Positions 1 to 9,569 of a stretch of 64,000 nucleotides of DNA are shown here, one piece after another. This stretch comes from Elioraea rosea (GTDB lineage Bacteria > Pseudomonadota > Alphaproteobacteria > Acetobacterales > Acetobacteraceae): the NCBI RefSeq assembly GCF_007644105.1, contig NZ_VFAC01000019.1:1-64000 (forward strand), in the 5' to 3' direction. A model generated the notes under the pieces. The model had not been told where the DNA came from. It did not search any database and saw only the letters and a program-made list of their open reading frames with translations. Made by a program: the position numbers and the translations under genes. Numbering within the stretch: the first letter of the stretch is position 1; each line of letters starts with the position of its first letter.

Positions 1-626
1 CGCGGGAGGGCGGCGAGCACGGGCGCGGCCATCGCGCGCTCGGCCTCGCCCGGGCCGCCGAACACGGCCGCGCGCGCGCCGGGAAGCGGGCCGTCGGCGG
101 CGGCAAGACGGTCGAACAGGGCGACGAAGCGGTTGGCGTCCCACACCTTGCCCGCCCAGTTCGCCGTCGGGCCGAGGCCGATGATCGGCGGGCCTGGCGG
201 AAGCAGGGCGGCGGCCTTCGCCTCGTGCGCCGGTGCCGTCCAGACGACCGGAAGCGGGGGCGGGTCGAGCCCGAGCACGGCGCCGAGCTGCGCGATGCGG
301 TGCCCCTCCTTCCGCCCGCCGCGCATAACGTAGCGCCTGCCGGCGCGCAGCATCAGAGTCAGCGCCGAGCCGCGGAGGTCGACCGCGATGTCCCACCGCA
401 TGGGCGCGACCGCACGCCAGAGCTCGAGCCAGTGCAGCCCGAGGCGCCGTTTCGAAAGCGCGATCACCCGCTCGCGCCCGGGGCAGGCGTCGAACAGCCC
501 GGCGGCGGCGGGGCCGCAGGCGATGGTGACGGAAGCGCCCGGATACGCGCGGAGGAGATGGTCGAGCAGGCCGGTCGACAGCACCGCGTCGCCGATCCGG
601 GTCGCGGTGACGAACAGGATGCGCAT
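1..626 (-). CDS. Glycosyltransferase family 9 (ADP-heptose:LPS heptosyltransferase-like), partial
   Basis: I translated this open-ended frame from the minus strand. It starts at an ATG (624-626) and runs off the left edge, so the C-terminus is missing. The N-terminus reads MRILFVTATRIGDAVLSTGL, the typical GT9 opening with the RIGD(A/M)V(L/M)S motif. A later GPPIIGLGPTANWAGKVWD segment matches the nucleotide-sugar-binding region of heptosyltransferases, followed by the start of a second Rossmann domain. By family it would transfer a sugar, often heptose, to lipopolysaccharide core or another surface glycan at the cytoplasmic membrane. It is transcribed divergently from ygfZ across a short region carrying a 13-G tract. 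The acceptor and sugar cannot be told from sequence. Confidence 0.85.
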   Translation of the reverse strand, partial: MRILFVTATRIGDAVLSTGLLDHLLRAYPGASVTIACGPAAAGLFDACPGRERVIALSKRRLGLHWLELWRAVAPMRWDIAVDLRGSALTLMLRAGRRYVMRGGRKEGHRIAQLGAVLGLDPPPLPVVWTAPAHEAKAAALLPPGPPIIGLGPTANWAGKVWDANRFVALFDRLAAADGPLPGARAAVFGGPGEAERAMAAPVLAALP

Positions 627-675
627 CGCGCGCCTTGTAGCCGAGGCGTGGGCCGCTGTCAGGGGCGGGCTGGCC

Positions 676-688
676 GGGGGGGGGGGGG
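676..688. repeat. 13-base poly(G) tract between divergent genes
   Basis: An uninterrupted run of 13 G lies in the 110-base region between the glycosyltransferase start (626, minus) and the ygfZ start (737, plus). Homopolymers of this length are prone to slipped-strand length change and, when in a promoter region, can make expression phase-variable. The run is seen directly; any regulatory effect is inference, and homopolymers are also a common site of sequencing error. Confidence 0.8.
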
Positions 689-736
689 AGGAGGCCGGCG
701 CTTGTTCCACCCGGCCGCCGCGCCCATCTCCGGAGG

Positions 737-1576
737 ATGAGCGCTATCTCCCATCTGCCTCATCGCGGCGCCGTGGCCGTCGAGGGGCCCGACAGGGTGG
801 CCTTCCTCCAGGGCCTCGTGTCGGCGGACGTCGCGCGGGCAGCGCCCGGCCAGGCGCTGTGGTCCGCCCTGCTGACGCCGCAGGGGCGTTGGCTGCACGA
901 GTTCTTTGTCTTCGCCGAGGGCGAGCGGCTGGTGCTCGAGTGCGAGCGGGAAAGGGCGGGCGATCTCGCCCAGCGTCTCGCCCGGTTCCGGCTGCGCGCA
1001 AAGGTGACGGTGGCCGACATCTCGCCCGGCGTCGTGGTGGCGGCGGGCTGGGGCGGCGCGGCCATGCCGCCGGGGCTTGCGGCGCCCGATCCGCGCAGCG
1101 TGGAGGCAGGCTGGCGCGGCGTGTTTCCGGAAGCCGAGGCGCCGGCCGCGAGCGAGCCCTTCGAGGCGTGGGACAGCCATCGCCTCGGTCTTGGCCTGCC
1201 GGACGGCTCGCGCGACCTCGAGGCGGACAGGACGCTGCTTCTGGAAGCCTGGTTCGACGCGCTCGGCGGCGTGTCCTGGACCAAGGGCTGCTACATGGGG
1301 CAGGAGCTGACGGCGCGCACGAAGTATCGCGGTCTCGTCAAGCGCAAGCTCGTTCCCGTCCGTGTCGAGGGGAAGCTGCCGGAGCCGGGCACGCCCGTGC
1401 TCGCCGCCGAGGCGGAGGTCGGCACGATCCGGTCGGGGCGGGGTGATCGGGCGCTCGCGATGCTCCGCACCGAGGCGCTCGAGGGCACGCTCCGCTGCGG
1501 CGAGGCGGTGCTGCATCCCGTGCGCATGCCGTGGATGGCAGCCGTCGAGGAACCGGCCCAGGAAGCGACCCAGTGA
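737..1576 (+). CDS. ygfZ: YgfZ/GcvT-family folate-binding protein
   Basis: This 279-residue protein carries the YgfZ signature K-G-C-Y-x-G-Q-E near residue 187 (KGCYMGQELTARTKYRG), with the conserved cysteine present. YgfZ proteins bind tetrahydrofolate and help maintain iron-sulfur enzymes such as MiaB, and so affect tRNA modification. The N-terminal part (HRGAVAVEGPDRVAFLQGLVSADV) matches the GcvT-like fold, and the length fits a bacterial YgfZ. The ATG directly abuts a GGAGG, which is unusually close spacing. The stop overlaps the GTG start of the next gene by 3 bases (1573-1576 reads GTGA), so the two are probably translationally coupled. Confidence 0.9.
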   Translation: MSAISHLPHRGAVAVEGPDRVAFLQGLVSADVARAAPGQALWSALLTPQGRWLHEFFVFAEGERLVLECERERAGDLAQRLARFRLRAKVTVADISPGVVVAAGWGGAAMPPGLAAPDPRSVEAGWRGVFPEAEAPAASEPFEAWDSHRLGLGLPDGSRDLEADRTLLLEAWFDALGGVSWTKGCYMGQELTARTKYRGLVKRKLVPVRVEGKLPEPGTPVLAAEAEVGTIRSGRGDRALAMLRTEALEGTLRCGEAVLHPVRMPWMAAVEEPAQEATQ

Positions 1577-2049
1577 CCGAGGGGCTCGACGACAGCCCGC
1601 CTCCCGTCGCCATCCACCCGCCCATCCTCTACGCCGCTGCGTTCCTCGCAGGGCTCGGCCTCGACAGGCTCCTGCCGCTCCCGGCCTTCTTCTCGGACGG
1701 CGTCCGGCACGGCGCGGCGAGCATGCTTCTCGTGTTCGGAACCTGCTTCGCGCTGTGGGCGGCCTGGCTTTTTCACCGGGCCGGAACGGGCATTCCCACC
1801 TGGCAGGCGGCGACCCGGTTCGTGCAGCGCGGGCCCTACGCGATCAGCCGAAACCCGATGTATCTCGGCGTCAGCGCCGCCTATGCCGGGCTCGCGCTCG
1901 CGCTTGCGTCGTCCTGGGCACTGATACTGCTTGTGCCGGTGCTCGTGGTGATGGACCGCTTGGTCATCGCCCGCGAGGAGCCCTACCTCGCCGCCCGGTT
2001 TGGGCCTGCCTACGAGGCCTATCTCCGGCGCGTCCGGCGCTGGATCTAG
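1573..2049 (+). CDS. Isoprenylcysteine carboxyl methyltransferase-family membrane protein
   Basis: About 158 residues, starting at the GTG that overlaps the ygfZ stop. A start at 1531 is also open but would overlap ygfZ by 46 bases without need. Hydrophobic segments at roughly residues 14-30, 45-60 and 100-122 suggest three to four membrane spans. The motif G(P)YAISRNPMYLG near residue 90 followed by EEPYLAARFGPAYEAYLRRVRRW is the signature of the ICMT/PEMT fold, which binds SAM at the membrane. Bacterial members methylate lipids, thiols or small molecules, and the substrate here is unknown. Its TAG stop shares the tetranucleotide CTAG with the convergent FkbM gene. Confidence 0.85.
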   Translation: MTEGLDDSPPPVAIHPPILYAAAFLAGLGLDRLLPLPAFFSDGVRHGAASMLLVFGTCFALWAAWLFHRAGTGIPTWQAATRFVQRGPYAISRNPMYLGVSAAYAGLALALASSWALILLVPVLVVMDRLVIAREEPYLAARFGPAYEAYLRRVRRWI

Positions 2050-2810
2050 GCAAGCCGCTCGGGGTCCAGGCAGGCATAGACGTCGCCGCTGTTGGCGTCG
2101 GCCGGCAGGGCCGCGATCCACTCTGCCATGGCCTCGGCGCCGATCAGGCGCGGGTGCGCGAAGGCGAGGCTTTCGCCGAGCGAAGCGTTGAAGGCGCGGT
2201 AGCCGAGGGCCACGAGCCGGTCGAGGCAGGCCTCCGCGATGTCGCGCTGGATCGTGGTGAACTCGAAGGAGAGAGCGCGCGGCGGGCGCGAGAGGCCACG
2301 CAGCGCCTCCGCCTCGAACCCCTCGACGTCGATCTTGGCGAAGTCGGGCAGCCCGTGCTCGGCGATCAGCGAATCGAGCGAGACGGCGGGCACGGTTACG
2401 GCAACCGACCAGCGCTGCCCCTCCCAGCCCACGGCACCATCGGCTGCCTTCAGGAACTCCGCCGAGGCGGTGCTGACGGTCGGGTTCGCCGGGTTGACGT
2501 GCAGCGTCACCGAGCCCGGCTCCGCGGCCACCGCCGCGGCAACGAGGGTGACGGAGGGGTCTCGGCCGAACATCAGCCGAAGCACGCGCAGCGGCCCCGG
2601 CTGGGGCTCCACCGCGACGACGCGCGCGCCGAGGCGGCGGAAGCTCGCCACCCTGTCGCCCACATGCGCGCCGACATCGAAGCCGAGCTCGCCGGGCGCA
2701 AGGAAGCGGCCATACCACCGGTCGAGCGCCGCGCGACGGGCCTTGCCGCCGCGATGGTAGACGGCGACGGAGCGGATCAGGCCGGTGGCTTCGCGAAGTT
2801 TGTCGAGCAT
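2046..2810 (-). CDS. FkbM-family SAM-dependent methyltransferase
   Basis: 254 residues. The SAM-binding motif I is GELGFDVGAHVGDRVASFRR near residue 41, followed by a motif II acidic residue in VVAVEPQPG. Further on are SLDSLIAEHGLPDFAKIDVEG and LSFEFTTI, which are the hallmarks of the FkbM domain (SLD, KIDVEGxE). FkbM enzymes O-methylate sugars or polyketides, and in proteobacteria they often act on surface polysaccharides. It converges on the ICMT-like gene with a 4-base overlap and is divergent from the next methyltransferase. A second FkbM lies at 18275-19036. The acceptor is unknown. Confidence 0.9.
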   Translation of the reverse strand: MLDKLREATGLIRSVAVYHRGGKARRAALDRWYGRFLAPGELGFDVGAHVGDRVASFRRLGARVVAVEPQPGPLRVLRLMFGRDPSVTLVAAAVAAEPGSVTLHVNPANPTVSTASAEFLKAADGAVGWEGQRWSVAVTVPAVSLDSLIAEHGLPDFAKIDVEGFEAEALRGLSRPPRALSFEFTTIQRDIAEACLDRLVALGYRAFNASLGESLAFAHPRLIGAEAMAEWIAALPADANSGDVYACLDPERLA

Positions 2811-2937
2811 GCTCCTTCAGGCCATGTCCTGGTCGCCGTTGCAAGATTTCGCCACAGCACGGCCCTTGTCGCGGCAAGCTGCCATGGGCAGGGTGCGCCG
2901 CTGAACAGGGAGAAGGTCTGGTGCCGGGCGAGCCGCC

Positions 2938-3768
2938 ATGCCGGTGACTGCACGAGCGAGCGACCGCGCCATCGCGCGGTTCCTCGACGTCTGCGCGCGG
3001 GATGCGACCTTGCGCGCGCGTCTCCGCGGAGCCGAGCCGACGGCCCACCGCGTGCTCGCCTTACCTGGCGGCGCGCCGGACACGGGGCTCCTCTACCGTC
3101 TTGCCGAGCAGGCGGCCGAGCTGCCGCCTGAGCCCGTCGCCCTCGATGCCGGCTGCGGCCTCGGCAACCTGATGGTCGATCTCGCGACGCGCCGTGGCGG
3201 GCGGTGGGTGGGGCTGACCTATTCGCCGATCCAGTGCGAGCGGGCGCGCGCCCTCGCGCAGGCCCGTGGCCTCATCGGCGCGATCGCCCTCCATCTCGGC
3301 GCGCCCGACGATCCACCCATGCAGCAGTTCGATGCGGTGTTCGCCGTCGAGGCGCTGCTGCGCGCGCGCGATGCCGAGGCCGGCCTCGCCGCGCTCGGCC
3401 GCGTGCTTCGCCCGGGCGGGCGGCTCGTTCTCGTCGAGGACATGGTGGAGGCCGATGAGCGGGAGCGCAGCGAGCTCGCACGCCGGCTCCGCGCGCCCTC
3501 GATCGCTGGCGAGGCGGAATGGCGGCGGAGGATCGAGGCCGCCGGCTTGACCCTCCTCGCGGTCGAGGACCTGACGCCGATGGTGCCCGCCCACAGCCCG
3601 GCGGCGGTGGACAGGCTTGCCCGCCGGCTCGCAACGGCGCGGCGCTTCGTTCCGCTTGGCGATCTCCGCCGCGCGCTCGACGCCCGGCTCGGCGCGCTCG
3701 GGCTCGAGCGGCTGATCCGCAGCGGTTCCGCTCGCTACATGATGATGACGGCGACGCGGCGGGAGTGA
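2938..3768 (+). CDS. Class I SAM-dependent methyltransferase
   Basis: 276 residues with a Rossmann methyltransferase core. Motif I is VALDAGCGLGNLMVDLATR at about residue 68, followed by WVGLTYSPIQCERARALA, where the second glycine-strand acid is replaced by a Thr-Tyr-Ser stretch as in cyclopropane-synthase-like and small-molecule methyltransferases. The post-motif strand is FDAVFAVEALLRARD, then LGRVLRPGGRLVLVEDMVE. The N-terminal 60 residues are an accessory helical region and the C-terminal 90 form a lid. The substrate cannot be predicted. It is divergently transcribed from the FkbM gene and ends 3 bases from the convergent WD40 gene. Confidence 0.85.
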   Translation: MPVTARASDRAIARFLDVCARDATLRARLRGAEPTAHRVLALPGGAPDTGLLYRLAEQAAELPPEPVALDAGCGLGNLMVDLATRRGGRWVGLTYSPIQCERARALAQARGLIGAIALHLGAPDDPPMQQFDAVFAVEALLRARDAEAGLAALGRVLRPGGRLVLVEDMVEADERERSELARRLRAPSIAGEAEWRRRIEAAGLTLLAVEDLTPMVPAHSPAAVDRLARRLATARRFVPLGDLRRALDARLGALGLERLIRSGSARYMMMTATRRE

Positions 3769-3771
3769 CCG

Positions 3772-4833
3772 CTATCGCGGCGGCGGGCTCGAGAAATCGA
3801 CGAGCGCGGCGAAACCCTGCTCCGTGCCGAAGGCGAGCCAGCGCCCCTCCGGGCTCCAGGCGAGCGCGCTGACCGCGCCGCGGCCGGGCTCAGCGACAGG
3901 CAGCACGCGCCCGCTCTCGATCTCGACCAGCACGACGAGACCGTCCGCGAAGCCGGCCGCGACCACCTCGTGCTGCGGGTGGCAGGCGACCTGGCTGACG
4001 AGCACGGCATCGCCCCCGGCGAGCTCGCGCGGCGCCTTGCCCATCGGCCCGTCGCCGGTGAAGGGCCAGCACACCACGGCCTCGGCGCCGGAAGTGGCGA
4101 GCCAGCGGGTGCGCGGGGTGAAGGACATCGACTTCGTCTTGGCGGGATAGCCGCTCATCCGCATGTCCGCGCCATCCTCCAGCCGCCAGCCATGCAGGGC
4201 GTTCTCCTGCATGGAGGTGACCAGGTAGCGGCCATCGGGGCTCATCGCGATGCCTGTGTGGCTGCCTTTCCAGGCGAAAGCACGGGGGCGGTCCTCCTTC
4301 GCGGCGACGAACCAGAGGCTCGCGCCGTTGTAGTGGCTCGCCGCGATCCGCTTGCCCTTCCCGTCGGTCGCGATTCCGGTGACGGTCGAGGGATGGGCGA
4401 GCGACTTGAGGATGCGCGCGTCCTTGCCGCCGTCGAACAGGTGCACCTGCTTGCCCACAGCCGCCGCACGCCACGGTCCCTTCCCCGGGAAGGCAAGCAC
4501 GTGCTCGACCCATGCACCCGGCCACGTGGCGAGGGGCGCGGCCTCTCCCGTGGCGTCGAGCCTTGCGAACAGCCCGTCGTCGCCGCCGGAGAGAAAGGCG
4601 CCCGGCGCCGAATCGGGCGCGAGGGAGAGCGCGGCGCCGTCATGCACGGCGGGCCGCGCCGCGACGCGGGCCGGGTCGGCAAGCGAGACGAGCGCGACCG
4701 TTCCGTCACCGAGCGCGAAGGCGGCGGTGCGCCCCGAGCCCTCGACGGCGGCGGTGACGACATGCGCCTCGAGGCGGTGCTGCGCGCCGCGCGTCTCGAG
4801 GATGAAGTCCGCGCCGGAGGCCTCGGCGCTCAT
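3772..4833 (-). CDS. WD40-repeat beta-propeller protein paired with CobW GTPase
   Basis: 353 residues from the ATG at 4833. The frame is open further upstream, but that extension lies inside the cobW-like gene. The sequence is a run of WD40-type blades, each with a GH-like turn and strand ending such as [29 protein letters not shown] and [15 protein letters not shown]. No signal peptide is visible, so it is probably cytoplasmic. Its start overlaps the stop of the CobW-family gene by 4 bases (ATGA at 4830-4833), so the two are co-translated. In alphaproteobacteria such WD40 proteins commonly sit beside COG0523 GTPases, suggesting a partner or scaffold role in metal allocation. That role is inferred. 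Confidence 0.85.
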   Translation of the reverse strand: MSAEASGADFILETRGAQHRLEAHVVTAAVEGSGRTAAFALGDGTVALVSLADPARVAARPAVHDGAALSLAPDSAPGAFLSGGDDGLFARLDATGEAAPLATWPGAWVEHVLAFPGKGPWRAAAVGKQVHLFDGGKDARILKSLAHPSTVTGIATDGKGKRIAASHYNGASLWFVAAKEDRPRAFAWKGSHTGIAMSPDGRYLVTSMQENALHGWRLEDGADMRMSGYPAKTKSMSFTPRTRWLATSGAEAVVCWPFTGDGPMGKAPRELAGGDAVLVSQVACHPQHEVVAAGFADGLVVLVEIESGRVLPVAEPGRGAVSALAWSPEGRWLAFGTEQGFAALVDFSSPPPR

Positions 4834-5822
4834 GCGGCGGCGCAGGCCTCGAAGCCGCGGCGGAGCTGCGGGCGGTTGAGGTTGCGGCCGATGAAGACGA
4901 TCCGGCTCGCTCGTTCCTCGCCCTCCTTCCACGGGTTCACGAAGTCCCCGTCCGCGATCATGTGCACGGCCTGAAAAGCGAAGCGCCGGTCCTCGCCCGG
5001 ATAGGCGAGCACGCCCTTGGTACGAAGCAGGTCCGGCCCCTTCTCGGCGAGCAGGGCTGAGATCCACTCGTTGAACTTGTGCGGATCGACCGGGCCGGGA
5101 ATGGAGAACGAGACCGAGCGCACCTCCTCGTCGTGGCTGTGGTCGCTCTCCTCGAGGAAGCTGGGCTTCTCGCCGAGGATGCGCTCGAGCGAGAAGGCAT
5201 CGCGCCCGAGCACGGTCTCGACCGGCACGTTGCCCCGCTCCGCGCGGTGGATCGTCGCGTGCGGGTTGATCGCGCGGATGCGCGCCTCGAGGGCGGCGAG
5301 CTCCTCCTCCGTCGCGAGGTCGGTCTTGTTCAGGATTACCACGTCGGCGAAGGCGAGCTGCTGGCCGGCCTCCCGCGTGTCGGCAAGCCGCTGCGGCAGG
5401 TGCTTGGCATCGACGACGGTGACGATCGCGTCGAGCCGGGTCTTCGCCTTCACGTCCTCGTCGACGAAGAAGGTCTGGGCGACGGGAGCGGGGTCGGCCA
5501 GCCCGGTCGTCTCGAGCAGGATGGCGTCGAACCGGTCGCGCCGCTTCATCAGACCGCCGAGGATGCGGATCAGGTCGCCGCGGACGGTACAGCAGATGCA
5601 GCCGTTGTTCATCTCAAACACTTCCTCGTCCGCGCCGATGACGAGGTCGTTGTCGACGCCGAGCTCGCCGAACTCGTTGATCACGACCGCGATGCGACGC
5701 CCGTGCTGCTCGGTGAGGATGCGGTTGAGCAGGGTGGTCTTGCCGGCGCCGAGATAGCCGGTCAGCACGGTCACGGGCACGGTGTCGCGGTTGGGGCGCG
5801 TATCAGGGAGCGTGTCAGGCAT
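4830..5822 (-). CDS. CobW/COG0523-family GTP-binding metallochaperone
   Basis: 330 residues. The P-loop is G-Y-L-G-A-G-K-T-T at residues 22-30. The metal-binding CxCC motif is Cys75-Ile-Cys77-Cys78, and the guanine-specificity motif is NKTD near residue 168. A charged, histidine-containing linker (SDHSHDEEV, about residue 225) precedes the C-terminal CobW_C domain, which ends in the [17 protein letters not shown] region. Family members use GTP hydrolysis to hand zinc, cobalt or another metal to client proteins. The motif set fits a zinc-type ZNG1/YeiR-like member, but the metal is inference. I found no convincing Zur-like operator in the 38 bases upstream. Confidence 0.9.
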   Translation of the reverse strand: MPDTLPDTRPNRDTVPVTVLTGYLGAGKTTLLNRILTEQHGRRIAVVINEFGELGVDNDLVIGADEEVFEMNNGCICCTVRGDLIRILGGLMKRRDRFDAILLETTGLADPAPVAQTFFVDEDVKAKTRLDAIVTVVDAKHLPQRLADTREAGQQLAFADVVILNKTDLATEEELAALEARIRAINPHATIHRAERGNVPVETVLGRDAFSLERILGEKPSFLEESDHSHDEEVRSVSFSIPGPVDPHKFNEWISALLAEKGPDLLRTKGVLAYPGEDRRFAFQAVHMIADGDFVNPWKEGEERASRIVFIGRNLNRPQLRRGFEACAAA

Positions 5823-5860
5823 GGCGTTTCCCGGTCGAGGAAGAGGGGCGTGCTGCCCCG

Positions 5861-8032
5861 CTATATGGTCGTCGCCTGCTGGCCGGACCAGCCTTGCTGG
5901 CGTGCGCCTGTCGCACGGCTCCTGAGCGCCGCCTCGGTCGCCTCCGCCGCCTCGCGGAGCTGGGCGATGCCCTGCGGCGACGCCGCCTCCTCGAGGTGCC
6001 GGGCCATCGCCGCGACGCGCGGCGCGCCCACCGCCTCGTAGGCCGAGGCGACGGCGCGGGCTGCTGCGGCCACCCCCTTCTGGTCGCCCCGCCGCAGCGC
6101 CGCCTCGGCATCGGCCAGCGCGGCCGCGCCCTCCGCCGTCTGGCGTTCGACGAAGCGGGCGAAATCGGCAGGCGAGAGGGTCGAGCGGACGAAGGTGAGC
6201 GTCTCCTCGTCGAGCAACGCCACCGTCTCCGCCCGGGTCGGGTGCAGGCTCGAGACGCGCTGGACGACAACGCGGGAGAGCTCGTCCAGAAGTGCTGCGG
6301 TCGCGACCGGCTTGGCGATCACGCCGTTCATGCCGGCGGCGCGGAACGTCTCGTGCTGCTCCGGCAGGACATGCGCGGTGACGGCGATCACGGGGATCTG
6401 CCCGACGGGGGGCGGCAGGGCGCGGATCATCCGCGTCGCCGCGAGCCCGTCCGTGCCGGGCATCTGCACATCCATCAGCACCGCGTCGTAGGGCCGCTCG
6501 CGCAGCAGCCTGAGCGCCTCGGTCGCATCCGCCGCGGTGTCGCAGACATGGTGGTGGCGTTCGAGCATCGCGGCGAGCAGGCGCCGGTTCGTCGGCACGT
6601 CATCGACCGCGAGAAGGGTGAGGGAGCGCGGCGCTGCGGCTTCGGTGTCCTCGACCGCGTCGGCCGCGCGCGGCGCGAAGGGAAGCACCGCGCGCACGGT
6701 CTCCGACCGGCCCGCCCCGGCGCGGGCGCGGGTGAGCTCGCCGCCCATCGCCTCGGCAAGCGCGATCGCGGGAGAGAGGCCGTCCGAGAGGTCCTGCCCC
6801 GGCCAGGCCTCGCGGAGATCGACCGTCTCGAAGGCACCGCCGCGCAGCGTCGCGGCGGAGCTGTCGCCGACGAGGAGGGCGAGCTTCTCGCCCTCGAACC
6901 GAACGGCGATGCCGAGCGTCGCGCCGGGTGCGAGCGGCAACATCCGCACGATGAGCGCCTTGAGGAGCCGCACGAAGCGCGGCGCGTCGCCGACCGCGAG
7001 AAGGGCCGGCTCCTCCCCCTCGCTCCTGCCCTGGGGCGCGGCGCTACGAAGCGGGCCGCCGACCAGCGCGGCCCGGCCGCCGAGCTCGCTCACCCGTGTC
7101 TCGAGCGAGCGCAGCACATCGCCCACCGTCTCCACCGGATCGAACGGCGCGCGCAACGGGTCTGCCCGCCCTGCCGCGAGCGAAGCGGCATCGCCGAGCG
7201 CGTCGGAGAGGTCGAGCAGGTCCTCGGCCGCGTCGAGCGCGGCGCGTGCCGCGCGCGTGCTCTCGGCATCGAGGCCCGGCGTGTCGAGCACCATGCCGAA
7301 GGTCCCGGCGATCCTGTGCAGCGGGCCGGCGAGGTCGCGCGCCGTGGCGGCGAGGATGGGCGCGCCGGCGAAGACCGGCGCGGAAACCGGGAACTCCACG
7401 TCCTCGCCCTTCGGCAGGCCGCGCACGATCACGAGCCCGGCCGTGGCGAGGCCGAGCACGGCGACGAGGAAGGCGCCGGTCGCGAGCGCCTCGGTCTGGC
7501 GGATGCGCTCGAGCCGCCGCACCGCCTGCACGACCTGCACGGAGGTCGCCGCATCGAAGGCAAGCGCGAGATCGGCGAGCGGTTCGCGCAAGGGAGGAAG
7601 AAGGCGGGTCAGCTCGATCACCGCCGCCTGCGGCATCGCCGCGCCAGGCACCGAGGCGGAGGTGCCGAGAAGGTCGTCGATGCGCGCGACGAGCGCGTCG
7701 AGCTGGACCAGCGTCTCCTCGAAGCGGGGCAGGGAGGCGAAGTGCACGCGCCACTCATCGCCGCGGATGCGCGCGATCGAGGCGACGAAGGCCTCGTAGC
7801 GCTGGCGCAGCAGCACGGGCGGCGCGCCGGCGAGCGTCTCGAGCGCGGCGGCATAGAGCCGCGCCTGGTCGAGCGCGAGGCCAGCTGCATCGAATCGCCC
7901 CGGCTCGATTGAGTAGCGCTCGAGCATCGCGATGGCGCGTTGCGAGGCGAGGTGCGACCACACCACGCCGCCGCCGGTGACGGCGACACCGAGCGCGAGG
8001 CCCGCGAGCATCAGGCGCGAGGCCTGGCGCAT
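5861..8032 (-). CDS. Degenerate hybrid sensor kinase: membrane sensor, pseudo-HisKA/HATPase, intact REC, pseudo-Hpt
   Basis: 723 residues. Membrane spans at about 8-26 and 184-204 flank a periplasmic helical sensor domain. A HisKA-like helix follows, but where families read H-E-L-R-T-P-L this protein reads R-D-L-A-G-P-L, so the phospho-acceptor is Arg232. The ATPase region (about 345-452) lacks the N-box asparagine, and the G1 box is GDSSAA instead of DTGxG. The receiver domain (about 470-590) looks functional, with Asp477/478, phospho-acceptor Asp521, Thr552 and Lys574. The C-terminal Hpt-like helix has Arg659 where histidine is expected. It lies between the omega-aminotransferase and cobW genes on the same strand. 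Confidence 0.85.
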   Translation of the reverse strand: MRQASRLMLAGLALGVAVTGGGVVWSHLASQRAIAMLERYSIEPGRFDAAGLALDQARLYAAALETLAGAPPVLLRQRYEAFVASIARIRGDEWRVHFASLPRFEETLVQLDALVARIDDLLGTSASVPGAAMPQAAVIELTRLLPPLREPLADLALAFDAATSVQVVQAVRRLERIRQTEALATGAFLVAVLGLATAGLVIVRGLPKGEDVEFPVSAPVFAGAPILAATARDLAGPLHRIAGTFGMVLDTPGLDAESTRAARAALDAAEDLLDLSDALGDAASLAAGRADPLRAPFDPVETVGDVLRSLETRVSELGGRAALVGGPLRSAAPQGRSEGEEPALLAVGDAPRFVRLLKALIVRMLPLAPGATLGIAVRFEGEKLALLVGDSSAATLRGGAFETVDLREAWPGQDLSDGLSPAIALAEAMGGELTRARAGAGRSETVRAVLPFAPRAADAVEDTEAAAPRSLTLLAVDDVPTNRRLLAAMLERHHHVCDTAADATEALRLLRERPYDAVLMDVQMPGTDGLAATRMIRALPPPVGQIPVIAVTAHVLPEQHETFRAAGMNGVIAKPVATAALLDELSRVVVQRVSSLHPTRAETVALLDEETLTFVRSTLSPADFARFVERQTAEGAAALADAEAALRRGDQKGVAAAARAVASAYEAVGAPRVAAMARHLEEAASPQGIAQLREAAEATEAALRSRATGARQQGWSGQQATTI

Positions 8033-8093
8033 CGGCTACTCGCGCCTGCCCGGAGCCGCGCCGGCCATCGTCACGCCGCCCGCCTCCGGAACC

Positions 8094-9413
8094 TCAGGCG
8101 GCTTCCGCGCGCACGGCCTTGTCGAGCGTGTCGAAGATCCGGTCGACATGCTTGCGCTCCACCGTCAGTGGCGGCGAGAGCGCGACGATGTCGCCGGTGA
8201 CGCGCACGAGAAGCCCGTCGTCGAAGCAGCGCTGGAACACCCGCATCGCCCGCTCGGTCGGGCGGTCCTTCATCGGCTCGAGCTCGATGCCGGCGATCAG
8301 CCCGGAATCCCGGATATCCGTCACCAGCGGGTTCGAGCGCATCGCGTGCGCGGCATCCTGCCAGTAGGGAAGCAGCTCGCGCACGCGGCCCGCGAGGTCC
8401 TCCTCCTGGTGGATCCGGATCGAGGCGATCGCGGCGGCGCAGGCGAGCGGGTGGCCGGAATAGGTGTAGCCGTGGAAGAACTCGATGCCGCCCGGGACGC
8501 CGTTGACGACCGTATCGTAGACATCGTTCGTCACCGCGACAGCGCCCATCGGCACCGCGGCGTTGGTCAGCCCCTTCGCCATCGTCATGATGTCTGGCAT
8601 CACGCCGAAATGCTCCGCCGCGAAGCCGCTGCCGAGACGCGAGAAGCCGGTGATCACCTCGTCGAAGATGAGCAGGATGCCGTGCTTGGTGCAGAGCTCG
8701 CGCAGGCGCTTCAGATATCCCTTCGGCGGTACGAGCACGCCGGTGGAGCCCGCTACCGGCTCGACGATCACGGCGGCGATCGTGTCGCCGTGCAGCTTCA
8801 CGAGATCCTCGAGATGGTCGGCGAGATGCGCGCCCTCGTTCGGCTCGCCGCGGCTGAAGAGGTTCTGCGGAAGATGCGTGTGCGGCAGGTGATCGACATA
8901 AGGAAGCTGCGCGCCGAACTGGCGGCGGTTGGCGACGATGCCGCCGACGCTCATGCCGCCGAAGCCGCAGCCATGGTAGCCGCGCTCGCGCCCGACGAGG
9001 CGCTGGCGGTGGCCCTGGCCGCGGGCGCGGTGGTAGGCGAGCGCCATCTTCAGCGCCGTGTCGGCGCTCTCGCTGCCCGAGTTGGTGAAGAAGATGCGGT
9101 CGAGCCCGTCCGGCGTGAACTCCGCGAGCCGCGCTGCGGCCTCGAAGGCGACGGGGTGGCCCATCTGGAAGGTCGGCGCGAAATCCATCTCATCTGCCTG
9201 CGCCTTGATGGCGTCGGCGATCTCGCGCCGCCCGTGCCCCGCGTTGACGCACCAGAGACCGGCCGTGCCATCGAGAACCTCGCGACCCTCGGGCGTGTAG
9301 TAGGAGACGCCCTCGGCGCGGGCGAGCAGGCGAGGGCCGGTCTTGTAGCTCCGGTTGGCCGTGTACGGCATCCAGAACGCGTCGAGATTGTTGGGGCGAA
9401 GCGGAACGTTCAT
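8094..9413 (-). CDS. Class III (omega) aminotransferase, beta-alanine:pyruvate-like
   Basis: 439 residues starting at MNVPLRPNNLDAFWMPYTAN. The family opening LDAFWMPYTANRSYK matches beta-alanine:pyruvate and related omega-transaminases. The PLP phosphate contacts are in FFTNSGSESADTALKMA. The PLP-ring aspartate lies in LLIFDEVITGFSRLG, and the Schiff-base lysine is in MTMAKGLTNAAVPMGA near residue 285. It moves an amino group from a terminal amine or beta-amino acid to pyruvate or another oxo acid. The upstream frame to 9467 has no good ribosome-binding site, so the start was set at 9413. It is divergent from the GST gene and 61 bases ahead of the sensor gene. Confidence 0.9.
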   Translation of the reverse strand: MNVPLRPNNLDAFWMPYTANRSYKTGPRLLARAEGVSYYTPEGREVLDGTAGLWCVNAGHGRREIADAIKAQADEMDFAPTFQMGHPVAFEAAARLAEFTPDGLDRIFFTNSGSESADTALKMALAYHRARGQGHRQRLVGRERGYHGCGFGGMSVGGIVANRRQFGAQLPYVDHLPHTHLPQNLFSRGEPNEGAHLADHLEDLVKLHGDTIAAVIVEPVAGSTGVLVPPKGYLKRLRELCTKHGILLIFDEVITGFSRLGSGFAAEHFGVMPDIMTMAKGLTNAAVPMGAVAVTNDVYDTVVNGVPGGIEFFHGYTYSGHPLACAAAIASIRIHQEEDLAGRVRELLPYWQDAAHAMRSNPLVTDIRDSGLIAGIELEPMKDRPTERAMRVFQRCFDDGLLVRVTGDIVALSPPLTVERKHVDRIFDTLDKAVRAEAA

Positions 9414-9569
9414 GGGAAGGCGCCTCCTTGAGCGCCGGCAGCATGCAGCGCGGCGGCAGGGTGGCACTGCGCCAAGGCCGCATCAACCGGGCGTCCATAG
9501 CCGGCGGGATTTGCAGCATCGCCGGCCCGTGGCACCGTGCCTGCTCCTGCCACCCAAGCAGAGGCGACG

